DNA of 64,000 nt from JAYFQE01 sp034927345 (GCA_034927345.1 JAYFQE010000014.1:124001-188000); one strand, 5' to 3'. Counted from the first letter of the stretch, positions 25,659 through 35,633 are shown. Made by a program: numbers and translations. The notes: a model not told the origin generated them from the letters alone.

Positions 25659-28088
25659 TCAGGTGTCGGCGGGCGACAAGTTGGCCATGCGGGCCATCAG
25701 CCTTTTCTGGCCAACCGATTCAAAGGCGACCAACAAGATGGCGTCTCCGGCCACCGGTTCGGAAGAAATGACCTTGCCGACGCCGAACCGAGGATGCCGG
25801 ACACGGTCGCCGGCTTTCAGATCGACAGCGCCGCCGGGTTTCGGCGCGGCCGGCATATTGGCGTCGCGGCGCGCGGCTGAATTTTGCCCCGGCTGCGCCG
25901 GCGCTCCCGGAAAGGATATCGAGGCGCTGCCGCGGCCGACCGGTTTGCTGTCCGGACGCGCCGGCTGCAGATCGCCGTGCCGCGCGCCGCCGACTTCTTC
26001 GATAAATTGGTCGGGTATTTCCCGAACAAATCTGGAAACCTGCATGCTTTGGGTCTGGCCGAAAACCAGGCGGGAGCGGGCGGTCGTTATGTAAAGTTTG
26101 GAGCGCGCGCGGGTTATGGCGACATAAGCCAGGCGCCGTTCTTCTTCGATATCGGCTTCGCTGCCCATAGCGCGATAGCCCGGAAACAAACCTTCCTCGG
26201 CGCCTACCAGGAACACGGTGCCGAATTCCAGTCCTTTGGCGCTGTGAATGGTCATCAGGCGCACATAATCCTGATTCTCACGATCTTCATCCATTTCCGA
26301 GTATAAAGCAGCCCGTTCGAGGAAAGAACGCAAAACATCCGGCAGGCCTACAGCTAATAAGTCGCTGTCTTCCGGAGCCAGTTCACTCACATCGTCCCGT
26401 TCACGGAGTTCTTTTCTTTGCCGTTCAAATTCCAGGGCGTCTGATAAAAGCTCCTTCAGGTTTTCAATCCGGTCCACCGAATCGCCGAGTGAACTTTTTT
26501 CCCGCTGATCGATCATCTCCTGAATCAGGCCGGATTCCTGCTCGACCCATTCGATATAGGCGGCAAAGGTAAGATCCTCCTGCAGCAAACCGGCCCGCAG
26601 CCGTTCGATCAGAGCGGCAAATCCTTGCAGGCGGCCGGCCATGCGCTGTAATTCCGCAAATTCACCGGCGCGGGCGCAAATCGCCAGTTGGCTGGTTCCT
26701 TCGCGGCCGGCCAGGATTTCCAGAGCGCTGACGGTGGCATCGCCAATGCCGCGCCGCGGAACATTGATGATCCGGTTCAGCGACAGATCGTCTTCAGCCG
26801 TCAGGATCAGGCGCAAATAAGCCAGGACATCCTTGATTTCCTTGCGGTCATAGAAACGCATGCCGCCGAAAATACGATAAGGAATGCCTTGTTCGCGCAA
26901 AGCCTGCTCCAGGTTGCGCGATAAAGCATTCAGACGGTAAAGCACGGCAAAATCACGGTAATGCTGCTGGCCGCTGCGGACAACCAGACGGTCGATTTCA
27001 TTGGCCAGGTAACGGCCTTCTTCATTCTGGTTTTCTGCCCGGAGGAACGTAATCGGCTCGCCGTCATCGGTCTGTGTCCATAAAGTTTTCTGTTTACGCC
27101 CCCGGTTGAGGTTGATCACGGCATTGGCCGCCTTGAGTACATTGCCGGTCGAGCGATAATTCTGTTCCAGTTTGATGACGCGGCAATTCTTGAAGTCTTT
27201 CTCGAAATCAAGAATATTCTGGATATTGGCGCCGCGGAAGCTGTAGATTGACTGATCATCGTCGCCGACGACGCACAGGTTTTCGTGCTTGGCCGATAAT
27301 AAATGAACCAGTTTGTACTGGGCATGATTGGTATCCTGGTATTCGTCGACCAGAATAAACTGGAAACGGTCCTGGTATTCAGCCAGCACATCCGGATGAT
27401 TGGACAAGAGCCCTACAGCTTCGAATAAAATATCGTCAAAATCCATGCTGTTGCTCTTTTTTAATTTTTCCTGATAACGTTCATAGACACGGGCGATTTT
27501 CCCCAGGCGGAAATCGGCTCCGGCTTCGCCGGTATACTGCTTGGTGCCGATCAGGGCATTTTTCGCGGCGCTGATCTGCCCATGGACGGCTTTCGGAGCA
27601 AAGGCCTTCTCGTCAAGATTCAAATCACTCAGGCAGCTTTTTATCAGCTTCACCTGATCGTCGATATCGATAATGGTAAAATTGCGGTCATAACCCAGCC
27701 TATCGGCATAACGCCGCAGAATGCGGATCATCATGGCATGAAAAGTGCCGACCCACATATACTGGCTGGCTGCTCCGACCAATTCCTCGATCCTGCTTTT
27801 CATTTCAGCTGCAGCCTTGTTGGTGAACGTTATGGCCAATATAGCGGACGGACGAACGCCCAGAACGGAAACCAGCCAGGCGATCCGGTGGGTAATCACC
27901 CGCGTTTTGCCGGATCCGGCTCCGGCCAGGATCAACAAAGGTCCAAGATGATGCTGAACGGCGGCTGCCTGTTCGGGATTCAAGCCGCTTAACAAACGCC
28001 GGGCCGTTGTGTCTGTATCGCCTTTACCCGGTATAGTCCGGGGTTTTGCCTGATCGGGAGGCAAAATAATTTCGTCAAATAAATCCAT
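25659..28088 (-). CDS. pcrA: ATP-dependent DNA helicase PcrA/UvrD
   Basis: 809-residue SF1A helicase. The Q motif LNPEQAAAV, Walker A AGAGSGKTRV, motif Ia AITFTNKAAAEM, Walker B DEYQDTN, VGDDDQSIYSFRGA, QNYRST and VRLMTIHSAKGLEF are all in order. The C-terminus holds a low-complexity linker and the PcrA-type KVGDRVRHPRFGVGKV-like segment (DRVRHPRFGVGKVIS) that binds RNA polymerase in Bacillus. The start at 28088 has AGGAGG ten bases upstream. Functions in DNA repair and replication-transcription conflict resolution. Confidence 0.95.
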   Translation of the reverse strand: MDLFDEIILPPDQAKPRTIPGKGDTDTTARRLLSGLNPEQAAAVQHHLGPLLILAGAGSGKTRVITHRIAWLVSVLGVRPSAILAITFTNKAAAEMKSRIEELVGAASQYMWVGTFHAMMIRILRRYADRLGYDRNFTIIDIDDQVKLIKSCLSDLNLDEKAFAPKAVHGQISAAKNALIGTKQYTGEAGADFRLGKIARVYERYQEKLKKSNSMDFDDILFEAVGLLSNHPDVLAEYQDRFQFILVDEYQDTNHAQYKLVHLLSAKHENLCVVGDDDQSIYSFRGANIQNILDFEKDFKNCRVIKLEQNYRSTGNVLKAANAVINLNRGRKQKTLWTQTDDGEPITFLRAENQNEEGRYLANEIDRLVVRSGQQHYRDFAVLYRLNALSRNLEQALREQGIPYRIFGGMRFYDRKEIKDVLAYLRLILTAEDDLSLNRIINVPRRGIGDATVSALEILAGREGTSQLAICARAGEFAELQRMAGRLQGFAALIERLRAGLLQEDLTFAAYIEWVEQESGLIQEMIDQREKSSLGDSVDRIENLKELLSDALEFERQRKELRERDDVSELAPEDSDLLAVGLPDVLRSFLERAALYSEMDEDRENQDYVRLMTIHSAKGLEFGTVFLVGAEEGLFPGYRAMGSEADIEEERRLAYVAITRARSKLYITTARSRLVFGQTQSMQVSRFVREIPDQFIEEVGGARHGDLQPARPDSKPVGRGSASISFPGAPAQPGQNSAARRDANMPAAPKPGGAVDLKAGDRVRHPRFGVGKVISSEPVAGDAILLVAFESVGQKRLMARMANLSPADT

Positions 28089-28184
28089 TCGGATGCGCCC
28101 TCCTGTACTGATGGTCTAGCCGGCATGTATCCGGACTATCAGTATACCATGGGAGACCTGATCCGGCACGCCGGTTGCAGGATC

Positions 28185-28224
28185 AAAAAAGGGACTGTAT
28201 CAAAACCGCGTTTGATACAGTCCC
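28185..28224 (-). terminator. Intrinsic terminator between hpf and pcrA
   Basis: On the minus strand a perfect 14-bp stem, GGGACTGTATCAAA with TTTGATACAGTCCC (28191-28204 and 28211-28224), and a 6-nt loop is followed by TTTTTT. It is placed 31 bp after the hpf stop. One of the strongest hairpins in the window. Confidence 0.92.
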
Positions 28225-28255
28225 GGCTTATGGGCGCAGGAAAGATGCATTGGCC

Positions 28256-28792
28256 TCAGTAATGGGGTTCGATCAATCCGTAATTGCCATCCTTGCGTTT
28301 ATAGACCAGGCAAACCTTGTCGGTTTCCATATCCAGGTAAAGCAGGAAGCTATGGCCGAGCATTTCCATCTGCAAGACGGCCTCGTCCGGGTCCATCGGC
28401 GTAATATCAAATGATTTGCGTTTGATGATTTTCGGTTCATCAGTCGGTTCGGCCGTTGCCGGAACCTGAGTTTTCAGATATTCCTTCATGTAGGCATAAT
28501 CATGGATTTTCTTTTCAATTCTGGTTTTATGTTTACGAATCTGGCCTTCCAAAACCTCCACAGCCAGATCCAGCGCAGTGAAGACGTCATCAGCAATGCA
28601 TTCCGCACGATAATAGTGCTTTTGGATTTTTAGCGTCACTTCAATGCATTTTTGGTCCTTTTCAGGTCGGACTTTGACTACAGCCAAAGCTTCATCGCCA
28701 AAAAACCGATTGAATTTCCCCAGTTTCTCCTCGATGCGCTGCTGCAGCTGGTCGCCTACTTTCATGCCTTTGCCGTTGATGTTGATCTTCAT
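28256..28792 (-). CDS. hpf: Ribosome hibernation promoting factor, long form
   Basis: 178 residues. The N-terminal S30AE domain (~1-100) begins MKININGKGMKV. The C-terminal domain (~125-178) ends in KDGNYGLIEPHY, typical of long HPF, which dimerises 70S ribosomes into 100S particles in stationary phase. ATG 28792 follows GGGAGCGG. It has its own terminator, and an AT-rich gap upstream holds a minus-strand TATAAT at 28856-28861. Confidence 0.95.
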   Translation of the reverse strand: MKININGKGMKVGDQLQQRIEEKLGKFNRFFGDEALAVVKVRPEKDQKCIEVTLKIQKHYYRAECIADDVFTALDLAVEVLEGQIRKHKTRIEKKIHDYAYMKEYLKTQVPATAEPTDEPKIIKRKSFDITPMDPDEAVLQMEMLGHSFLLYLDMETDKVCLVYKRKDGNYGLIEPHY

Positions 28793-28855
28793 GATGACCG
28801 CTCCCTTCTGAATCGTTTCTCTTTGTCAAGGTTCGTCAGTCATAACCTTGGTTTT

Positions 28856-28861
28856 ATTATA
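28856..28861 (-). promoter_or_regulatory. Candidate -10 of hpf
   Basis: TATAAT on the minus strand, about 65 bp before the hpf start. No convincing -35 at 16-18 bp. Divergent from the glycosyltransferase promoter. Confidence 0.35.
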
Positions 28862-28896
28862 ACGCATCAAGGGCCCTTCCGTGTATCCCGCATTAC

Positions 28897-28924
28897 TGTT
28901 CAAATATAGATAATCTGTTATAAT
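28897..28924 (+). promoter_or_regulatory. Extended -10 promoter for the GT2-OPT operon
   Basis: TATAAT (28919-28924) preceded by TGT (TG at 28916-28917); weak -35 TGTTCA (28897-28902) at 16 bp. The start codon follows 25 bp later, so the leader is short. Confidence 0.55.
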
Positions 28925-28949
28925 AATGCTGTTGTGCCAGGGAGGTAAC

Positions 28950-29921
28950 ATGGAAGAAATCCGGTTTTCGCTCGTCGTTCCCCTGTATAATGAGGAAGCG
29001 GTCATTGAAGAGAATTATCGTCGTCTGACCGGAATTCTGCGTGGATTGGGCAAGCCCTATGAAATCATCTATGTCAATGACGGAAGCCGCGACCGGACAG
29101 GTTTTCTGGTCCGCAACCTCTGTCGTCAGGATCCGAATGTAAAATTACTCACATTTTCCAGGAACTTCGGCCATCAGACCGCCATCACCGCCGGTATGGA
29201 TTATGCCTCCGGCGACGCCGTCATCATCATCGATGCCGATCTGCAGGATCCTCCTGAAATCATACCACAATTGATCGAACGCTGGGAAGAGGGCTACGAC
29301 GTTGTTTACGGCCGCCGGGTCGTCCGTGAAGGCGAAGCCTGGTTTAAAAAATACTCCGCCCGCTGCTATTATCGCCTGCTCAGGCGGATAACCGACGTGG
29401 ACATACCGGTTGACACCGGAGATTTCCGTTTGATTGACGCCAAAGTGTGCGCGGCGTTATCGCAATTGCCGGAGCATAATCGTTATATCCGCGGCATGAT
29501 CAGCTGGCTCGGCTTTCGTCAGACCTATGTCGATTATGTCCGCGCGCCGCGGTTTGCCGGTGAAACTAAATATCCCATGAAAAAAATGTTTACGCTGGCA
29601 TTGGACGGCATCACTTCTTTTTCTTACAAGCCTTTGAAACTCGGCATCGGCATCGGCTTATTGCTTTCGGTCTGCAGTTTTTGTTTTCTCTTGTTTGTCT
29701 TTATCGCCAGGCTGTTCAACCTGGTTGTCATGGAGCCGGGCTACGCCTCGATGATGTGCGTCATTTTGTTTTTTTTCGGGATTGTCCTGATCATGCTGGG
29801 CATTATCGGCGAATACATCGCCCGTATATTTGAAGAAGCCAAAAACCGCCCGCTGTATGTTATTTGCGACCGGACCGGGGAGTTTGGCCGATCCGGCCGT
29901 CCGGACGGCGAAAAAAGATAA
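28950..29921 (+). CDS. Family 2 glycosyltransferase, polyprenyl-phosphate type
   Basis: 323 residues. GT-A domain with VVPLYNEEAVIEENY, YVNDGSRDRT and IIDADLQDPPE (the DxD metal site), then FRLIDAKV and two C-terminal membrane helices (~230-260 and ~270-300). This architecture matches CsbB/YkcC/GtrB-type enzymes that move a sugar from a nucleotide donor to undecaprenyl phosphate. ATG 28950 follows GGGAGGTAAC and is preferred to the upstream in-frame start. The OPT transporter gene follows 25 bp later. Confidence 0.9.
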   Translation: MEEIRFSLVVPLYNEEAVIEENYRRLTGILRGLGKPYEIIYVNDGSRDRTGFLVRNLCRQDPNVKLLTFSRNFGHQTAITAGMDYASGDAVIIIDADLQDPPEIIPQLIERWEEGYDVVYGRRVVREGEAWFKKYSARCYYRLLRRITDVDIPVDTGDFRLIDAKVCAALSQLPEHNRYIRGMISWLGFRQTYVDYVRAPRFAGETKYPMKKMFTLALDGITSFSYKPLKLGIGIGLLLSVCSFCFLLFVFIARLFNLVVMEPGYASMMCVILFFFGIVLIMLGIIGEYIARIFEEAKNRPLYVICDRTGEFGRSGRPDGEKR

Positions 29922-29946
29922 TCCTTCAACACAGGGGGGACCAGAT

Positions 29947-31626
29947 ATGAACGAACAAAAAGAATCGCATTTCATGGGCGTTGAGCAGCTGACGCTGCGG
30001 GCTGTCGTTATCGGCATGCTGGGTTCGGTGATTATCACGGCCAGTTCCATGTATGTCGCGCTGAAAATGAGCGCTCTGCCATGGCCGACTGTTTTTGTGG
30101 CTGTTTTGTCCATGGCGCTTCTGAAGATCTTAGGTAAAACCAATCTGAATGAAATCAATATCGCCCAGACAGGGATGTCGGCCGGCGCCATGGTAGCCGG
30201 CGGCCTGGCCTTTACGATACCGGGATTGTGGATTGCCAAAGTTTATACGCCTTATAATTCGGCCAATGAGACTTTCGCAGCTTGGTTCTGGCCTAAATTC
30301 TGGCCGGTTCTCATGATCGCCGCTGCCGGCATGATCCTGGGGTCGCTGCTGTGCTGGTATATGCGGCCGCGTTTTATCGACCAGGACAAATTGCCTTATC
30401 CGATCGGCACAGCCGCCGCGGAAACTTTGCAGTCCGGCGACCAGGGTGGCCGTAAAGCGGCGCTGCTCTTCTCCACGCTGGGTCTGACGGCAATTTTTAC
30501 GGCGATTCGCGATAAAGTACCCAAATTCCCGCAGAACATCTCCGGTAAGCTGGGGGATGTATCGGTCGGTTTATACCTGTCGCCGATGGCTGTCGGCATC
30601 GGTTATATCATCGGTTTGAATTATACGGCCTATTGGTTTGCCGGCGCCGTCTTTACCAGTTTTGTCGTTTTGAAACTGGGCGTCGGCTGGGGCGCTTTCG
30701 CAGATGCGGCCGCCGCTTCGGCCTTCAACAGCACGGCGGCGATCGGCCTGATGGTCGGCAGCGGCGCCGGTATCCTGTTGTCTTTCCTGAAAACCTGGGG
30801 CATGAAATTATCGGGCCGGGCCAAGGCTGAGGCTGCGGATAAGTCCAGGGCTGTCCGGCAGACTTCGAAGCGCAAGCTAAGCACCGGTCTGCTTGTCCTG
30901 ATCTCGGTTGCCGCCGCCTATGTCCTGACGCTGGCCGCCGGCATCGGCCCGGCCGCTTCGCTGCTTCTGATGCTCGGCGTTCTCGCCGCCACGGCCATGT
31001 CGGCCAATATTACCGGTCTGACGGGCATCAATCCGATGGAAGTGTTCGGCATCATCATCCTGCTGGCGGTTCGTCTGTTTGTCACCGTCGACGCAACCGG
31101 GGCTTTCATGATCGCTGCGGCTGTCGCCGTCGCTTGCGGTTATGCCGGCGATCTTTTGAACGATTATAAAACCGGCGCCATAATCGGCACCAATCCCAAC
31201 GCTCAATTGGTTTCACAGATCTTCGGCGGCGTGATCGGCACATTGGTCGCTTCTCTGGCTATGTTTGCCGTCATTTACCAATACGGCGGCGTCGGCGGCA
31301 GCACCGGCCTGAGCGCCGCGCAAGCCTTCAGCGTGACCGCCATGGTCAACGGCATCGGCGATAATTTCGTGTTTCTGGTTGCCGCTTTACTGGGCTGCGC
31401 GCTCTATCTTTGCAAGATTCCGGCCATGATCGTCGGCATCGGCATGCTGTTATCCTTCAACATGTCGGCGGCGATTTTCCTGGGCGGCCTGATCCGGGCC
31501 GCGGTCGATTTTATCCGGCGTAAAAAGCCGCAGGATAACGCGACCGGCAATATCATCGCTGCCGGTATGCTGGGCGGCGAGGGCATAACAGGAGTCATTC
31601 TGGCGATTATAACGATGTTTTCTTAA
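29947..31626 (+). CDS. OPT family oligopeptide/metal-chelate transporter
   Basis: 559-residue polytopic membrane protein with about 14 hydrophobic segments. It opens with VEQLTLRAVVIGMLGSVIITASSMYVALKM, whose key residues match bacterial OPT transporters; LPYPIGTAAAETL is another family mark. ATG 29947 follows AGGGGGGACC. Substrate may be peptides or metal chelates. The 3' end overlaps the convergent cytidine deaminase gene by 20 bp. Confidence 0.88.
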   Translation: MNEQKESHFMGVEQLTLRAVVIGMLGSVIITASSMYVALKMSALPWPTVFVAVLSMALLKILGKTNLNEINIAQTGMSAGAMVAGGLAFTIPGLWIAKVYTPYNSANETFAAWFWPKFWPVLMIAAAGMILGSLLCWYMRPRFIDQDKLPYPIGTAAAETLQSGDQGGRKAALLFSTLGLTAIFTAIRDKVPKFPQNISGKLGDVSVGLYLSPMAVGIGYIIGLNYTAYWFAGAVFTSFVVLKLGVGWGAFADAAAASAFNSTAAIGLMVGSGAGILLSFLKTWGMKLSGRAKAEAADKSRAVRQTSKRKLSTGLLVLISVAAAYVLTLAAGIGPAASLLLMLGVLAATAMSANITGLTGINPMEVFGIIILLAVRLFVTVDATGAFMIAAAVAVACGYAGDLLNDYKTGAIIGTNPNAQLVSQIFGGVIGTLVASLAMFAVIYQYGGVGGSTGLSAAQAFSVTAMVNGIGDNFVFLVAALLGCALYLCKIPAMIVGIGMLLSFNMSAAIFLGGLIRAAVDFIRRKKPQDNATGNIIAAGMLGGEGITGVILAIITMFS

Positions 31627-32056
31627 ATGAAAAGGCAAACGGCAGCAGTTCTTCCAGAGAGCAGGTTACATAATGGCCGTCCGGCGCGGCTGCCAGCAAG
31701 ATGAAGTCTGGCGCGGCAAATTCCGCAATAACCTGACGGCAGATGCCGCATGGCCAACAAGGTTCCGGCTGGTCGCCGACAACGGCCAGCCGTTTTATCT
31801 TACGGGCGCCGCCGGACACCGCTTTATAAATCGCCGTCCGTTCACCGCAGCAGGTTGCGCCATATGAAGCATTTTCAATATTGCAGCCGGTAAACAGACG
31901 ATTTTGCTCATCCAACAGGGCGGCGCCGACTCGAAAGCCGGAGTAGGGGGCATAGGCCTGTTCGCGAGCGTTCGAAGCCGCAGTAACCAGGTCTTCGTCG
32001 GTATACGTTTTCTGCCCGGATGTCGGACCTTTTCCCGGAATTTGATCATCATTCAT
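31607..32056 (-). CDS. cdd: Cytidine deaminase
   Basis: 149 residues. Converts (deoxy)cytidine to (deoxy)uridine. The zinc site is formed by CGERTA (Cys and catalytic Glu) and PCGICRQ (two Cys), with the FRVGAALLDEQN strand and the GCNIENASYGATCC loop. This three-Cys pattern is the tetrameric, Gram-positive type. ATG 32056 follows GGGAGG. A ~15-residue N-terminal extension precedes the domain. Confidence 0.94.
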   Translation of the reverse strand: MNDDQIPGKGPTSGQKTYTDEDLVTAASNAREQAYAPYSGFRVGAALLDEQNRLFTGCNIENASYGATCCGERTAIYKAVSGGARKIKRLAVVGDQPEPCWPCGICRQVIAEFAAPDFILLAAAPDGHYVTCSLEELLPFAFSFKKTSL

Positions 32057-32140
32057 GCTGCCGGCCTCCCGTTTTCTTCAACCGTACCAAATTCAACCCG
32101 TGAAATCAAGCCGATCTTGTTGCCCATCGGATAAAGCTGA

Positions 32141-32169
32141 TTGAAAATGTTAAGAATGAAACATAAAGT
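32141..32169 (+). promoter_or_regulatory. Candidate promoter for the GH36 gene
   Basis: TTGAAA (32141-32146), 17-bp spacer, TAAAGT (32164-32169). It lies about 67 bp upstream of the GH36 start in an AT-rich gap. Confidence 0.45.
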
Positions 32170-32235
32170 GCAAAGATAAACCGGCTCATTTGATTTATGC
32201 TTAATAGGGATCCAGTAAAGATGAGGAGACAGCGC

Positions 32236-34260
32236 ATGAATAAATTAACTTTTCAGGATTGTTATGCCGAATTTGACGGCCGGCTTTTGCGGATCGGCAA
32301 TTCAGTTATAGAGAAGCAGGTCGAACTAACGGGCGGACGACCGCAAACCCTCTGTCTGATCAATAAATTATCCGGCTATATCTGGAACAGTAAATCAAAT
32401 GAGCCTTGTTTGCCGCCGGCTTGTCCTTTGATCGACTTTTCACGGGCCGTTGTTTCAGCGCAATGCCAAATCAGCGACAGTCAGGGATTTTCCAGGCCGC
32501 ATTTAACGGCCGGGCTGATATTTCAGACAGACGGAGGCGCCTTTTTTACCGAACTGGCCGTATACCCCGGCCATCCGTTCCTGTCCACCCTCTTTTCAGT
32601 CAGCCGCGCGACAGGTTTCGCGGCGCCCGACCGTTCAGCAGGAACGAACGAGCCTGATATCATTGAATCTCTGCCCTTGGGCGACGCCCACTTGAAATTT
32701 GAAACCTATGAATTGTGGGATAAAACAGACCGCAACGATCAACTGGTCGGCCATCAGCTGTTTACGGCCTATCCCGGCGCAGTCTTTACAGGCCCGGGGC
32801 AAATCGCCATCGTACACGATTATCTGGCCGGCGAGCATCTGATGCTGATCAAAGACGCCCCTTCGGCTTCCTCCTCCATCAATCGGAAAGATCAGGATAT
32901 CCGCCTGCGCGGCAATCATTGTCTTGACTTGTTCGGCAGCGGCATCGACTTCGATCGGCTTCCCGACGGGAAAGTTCCCTACTATGGCTTGACGGCCGGC
33001 GTCTGTCCGGATGGGGCCGGCGCCGCCGGCGAGGCCATCCGTGCGGCATATCGGGCTTATTGCCGGGATGTCAATCCGGGTTTTTCCGAAAAGCGGCTCT
33101 TCATCATGGCCAATAACTGGGGAGACCGCAATCAGGATCAAGCTTTGAGCGAAGTCTTTGTCCGGACGGAAATCGACCGGGCAGCCGAAATCGGCGTCGA
33201 GATCCTGCAAATCGACGACGGCTGGCAAAAAGGCGCCGCCGGAACGGCGCTGGCCGGCATGAACCATCCCTGGGAAGGTTATTATGCCCTGACGCCCGAT
33301 TTTTGGCAGGTTCACCCGGATAAATTTCCCCAGGGTTTGCAGCCGCTTGCGGCTTACGCTCAAGCTAAAAACGTGGCGCTGGCTTTATGGTTTTCACCGG
33401 ATTCGCACGATGATTTCGCCAATTGGGAAAAAGATGCGGCAACGTTGATCGGTTTATACCGGGAAACAGGGATCCGCCATTATAAGCTGGACGGCATAAA
33501 GATCCGCTCCAAACTGGGGGAAATGAATCTGATCCGGCTGCTGACGACCGTCGGGCGCGAGGATGGCCATCGCATCACGTTCAATCTGGACGTCACCGCC
33601 GATAATCGTTTCGGCTATCTGTATCAACAGGCATTGGGCACGGTATTTGTCGAGAACCGATATACCGACTGGCGAAATTACTACCCCCACAATACGCTGA
33701 AGAACCTCTGGGCTCTGGCCGGCCTGCTTCCGGCGCGCCGTTTTCAATTTGAACTGCTCAACAACCGCCGCAACCGGGAGCTTTACGGCGATGATCCCCT
33801 GGCGCCTGCCGCCTACACGCCGGATTATCTGTTCGCGGTTGTCATGATGGCCAACCCGCTTTTCTGGATGGAACTAAGCGGTTTGTCCGGCGAGGACCGC
33901 GCATGTCTGGCGAAAATCATCGCCGTTTATCGCCGGCACTCGGCCCGTCTCTTCACGGCCGATGTCGCGCCGATCGGCCAGTGTCCCGACGGCGCCAGCT
34001 TCACGGGTTTTCAGGCCAAGGAGAATGACTGCGAAGGCTATTTATTACTGTTCCGCGAACACACCTCGGCCGACCATTACGCCTTCAAGCTCGATCGGCT
34101 GGCGGATTGCCGGCTGGACCTGGAGCTGCTCGCCACCAATTCCGGCCGGCCGCTGATTTTAAATCCGGAAATCGGCGGCGACGGCGCCTTTCATCTTGCA
34201 ATCCATGAAGAAAGGCGATACGCTTTTATCCATTATAAAGTAAGGCCAGGGTATTTATGA
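32236..34260 (+). CDS. Glycoside hydrolase family 36, alpha-galactosidase-like
   Basis: 674 residues with no signal peptide, so cytoplasmic. An N-terminal beta-sandwich (~1-270) is followed by a TIM barrel. FIMANNWGDRNQD, EILQIDDGWQKG and HYKLDGIKIRS are the GH36/GH-D clan landmarks; Asp in YKLDG is the likely nucleophile. ATG 32236 follows GAGGAG; an in-frame start at 32197 lacks a ribosome site. Family is clear, but alpha-galactosidase versus other GH36 activities cannot be settled by eye. Overlaps the MATE gene by 4 bp. Confidence 0.87.
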   Translation: MNKLTFQDCYAEFDGRLLRIGNSVIEKQVELTGGRPQTLCLINKLSGYIWNSKSNEPCLPPACPLIDFSRAVVSAQCQISDSQGFSRPHLTAGLIFQTDGGAFFTELAVYPGHPFLSTLFSVSRATGFAAPDRSAGTNEPDIIESLPLGDAHLKFETYELWDKTDRNDQLVGHQLFTAYPGAVFTGPGQIAIVHDYLAGEHLMLIKDAPSASSSINRKDQDIRLRGNHCLDLFGSGIDFDRLPDGKVPYYGLTAGVCPDGAGAAGEAIRAAYRAYCRDVNPGFSEKRLFIMANNWGDRNQDQALSEVFVRTEIDRAAEIGVEILQIDDGWQKGAAGTALAGMNHPWEGYYALTPDFWQVHPDKFPQGLQPLAAYAQAKNVALALWFSPDSHDDFANWEKDAATLIGLYRETGIRHYKLDGIKIRSKLGEMNLIRLLTTVGREDGHRITFNLDVTADNRFGYLYQQALGTVFVENRYTDWRNYYPHNTLKNLWALAGLLPARRFQFELLNNRRNRELYGDDPLAPAAYTPDYLFAVVMMANPLFWMELSGLSGEDRACLAKIIAVYRRHSARLFTADVAPIGQCPDGASFTGFQAKENDCEGYLLLFREHTSADHYAFKLDRLADCRLDLELLATNSGRPLILNPEIGGDGAFHLAIHEERRYAFIHYKVRPGYL

Positions 34261-35633
34261 TGTTGATGGTTCGGGAAAAAGGTTTTTATAAACGCTTGTT
34301 CATGCTGGCGGCGCCTTTGGCGCTGCAGAATATTATCGCTTACTCGGTTAGTCTGGCGGATAATGTGATGGTCGGTTCACTCGGTGAACTGGCTTTATCC
34401 GGCGTGTATGTCGCCAATCAGCTGCAAAACATCCTGCAAATGTTGGTTCTCGGACTCAGCGCCGCCATGCTGGTTCTCGGATCCCAATACTGGGGCAAAG
34501 GCGAACGCGGCAAGGTCAAGATGATCATCGGCATTGCCCTGAAATTCGGCGTTGGCGCCGGTTTCTTTCTCCTCCTTCTAACCTTGCTGATTCCTGAAGC
34601 CGTAATGCGGCTTTTTACCAATGATCCGGCTGTTATCCCCGAAGCCATGAAATATCTGTCCGTCATCCGCTTCACCTATGTCTTTTTCTGCATCACACAG
34701 GTGCTGGTTGCCGGCCTGCGCTGTGTCGAAACAGTCCGGGTCGGCATGTATCTGTCGATTATGACCTTTACCGTCAATGTCACCTTGAACTGGATCCTGA
34801 TCTTCGGCAATCTCGGCGCGCCGGCGCTGGGCGTCCGGGGCGCGGCCATCGCCACCCTGATCGCCCGTATTCTGGAAACCGTCGTCATCACCGGCTATAT
34901 CCGTTTTAAAGATGTTAAACTGCAGCTTCGTTTCCGCGAATTGTTTTATACCGACCGTGAGATCCTGAAGAAATTTTTCCATTATGGCCTGCCGGTCATC
35001 ATGGGCGATATTTTCTGGGGAATCAATCTGGCTGTTCAGGGCGGCATTGTCGGCCATCTCGGCGCAACCGCCCTCGCCTCGGTCAGTATTGCCAATGTCG
35101 TCTTTTCCATCATGAGCGTCGCGGTTTATGGAACGGCCGGCGCGACCGCCATCATTATCGGTCAGACTGTCGGCGCCGGCGAGTATGACAAGGTGCGGAT
35201 CTATGCCCGCACTTTGCAGATTCTGTTTCTCGGCATCGGCTTGCTTTCCGGCGCCGCTTTGTATTTCACCCGGGGCCTGCTCGGTTATGTCTACCATCTG
35301 GAGCCGGATACCATGGCTTTGACAGGGCAGTTTCTGGCCATTCTTTCCATCACGCTGGTCGGAACATCGTACCAGATGTCTTGTTTAACCGGGATCGTAC
35401 GGGCCGGCGGCGCCACGCATTTCGTTCTGATCAACGACTTGATCTTCATCTGGTGCTTCGTCATTCCATCCGCCAGCCTGGCGGCTTTTGTCTATCACGC
35501 GTCGCCGGTTGTCGTTTTTGCCTTATTGAAATCCGACCAAATCCTGAAATGTTTTGTGGCCGTCATAAAAGTCAACCGTTTCCGGTGGATTAAAAATCTG
35601 ACCGCGGCAAAGCCGGATCAGGCGGCAGTATGA
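34257..35633 (+). CDS. MATE family efflux transporter
   Basis: 458 residues, about 12 membrane helices in two bundles (LAAPLALQNIIAYSVSLADNVMVG at the start with the MATE VDNxMVG motif, and FFHYGLPVIMGDIFWGINLA opening the second half). Uses a Na+ or H+ gradient to export small molecules. ATG 34257 overlaps the GH36 stop as ATGA, so translation is coupled. The 3' end overlaps the convergent HAD gene by 44 bp. Confidence 0.92.
   Translation: MMLMVREKGFYKRLFMLAAPLALQNIIAYSVSLADNVMVGSLGELALSGVYVANQLQNILQMLVLGLSAAMLVLGSQYWGKGERGKVKMIIGIALKFGVGAGFFLLLLTLLIPEAVMRLFTNDPAVIPEAMKYLSVIRFTYVFFCITQVLVAGLRCVETVRVGMYLSIMTFTVNVTLNWILIFGNLGAPALGVRGAAIATLIARILETVVITGYIRFKDVKLQLRFRELFYTDREILKKFFHYGLPVIMGDIFWGINLAVQGGIVGHLGATALASVSIANVVFSIMSVAVYGTAGATAIIIGQTVGAGEYDKVRIYARTLQILFLGIGLLSGAALYFTRGLLGYVYHLEPDTMALTGQFLAILSITLVGTSYQMSCLTGIVRAGGATHFVLINDLIFIWCFVIPSASLAAFVYHASPVVVFALLKSDQILKCFVAVIKVNRFRWIKNLTAAKPDQAAV

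Noticed and set aside
24538..26094. 518-codon open frame on the plus strand
   Set aside because: It lies opposite the dGTPase and pcrA genes, whose motifs are complete; the frame has no recognisable domain and no ribosome site.
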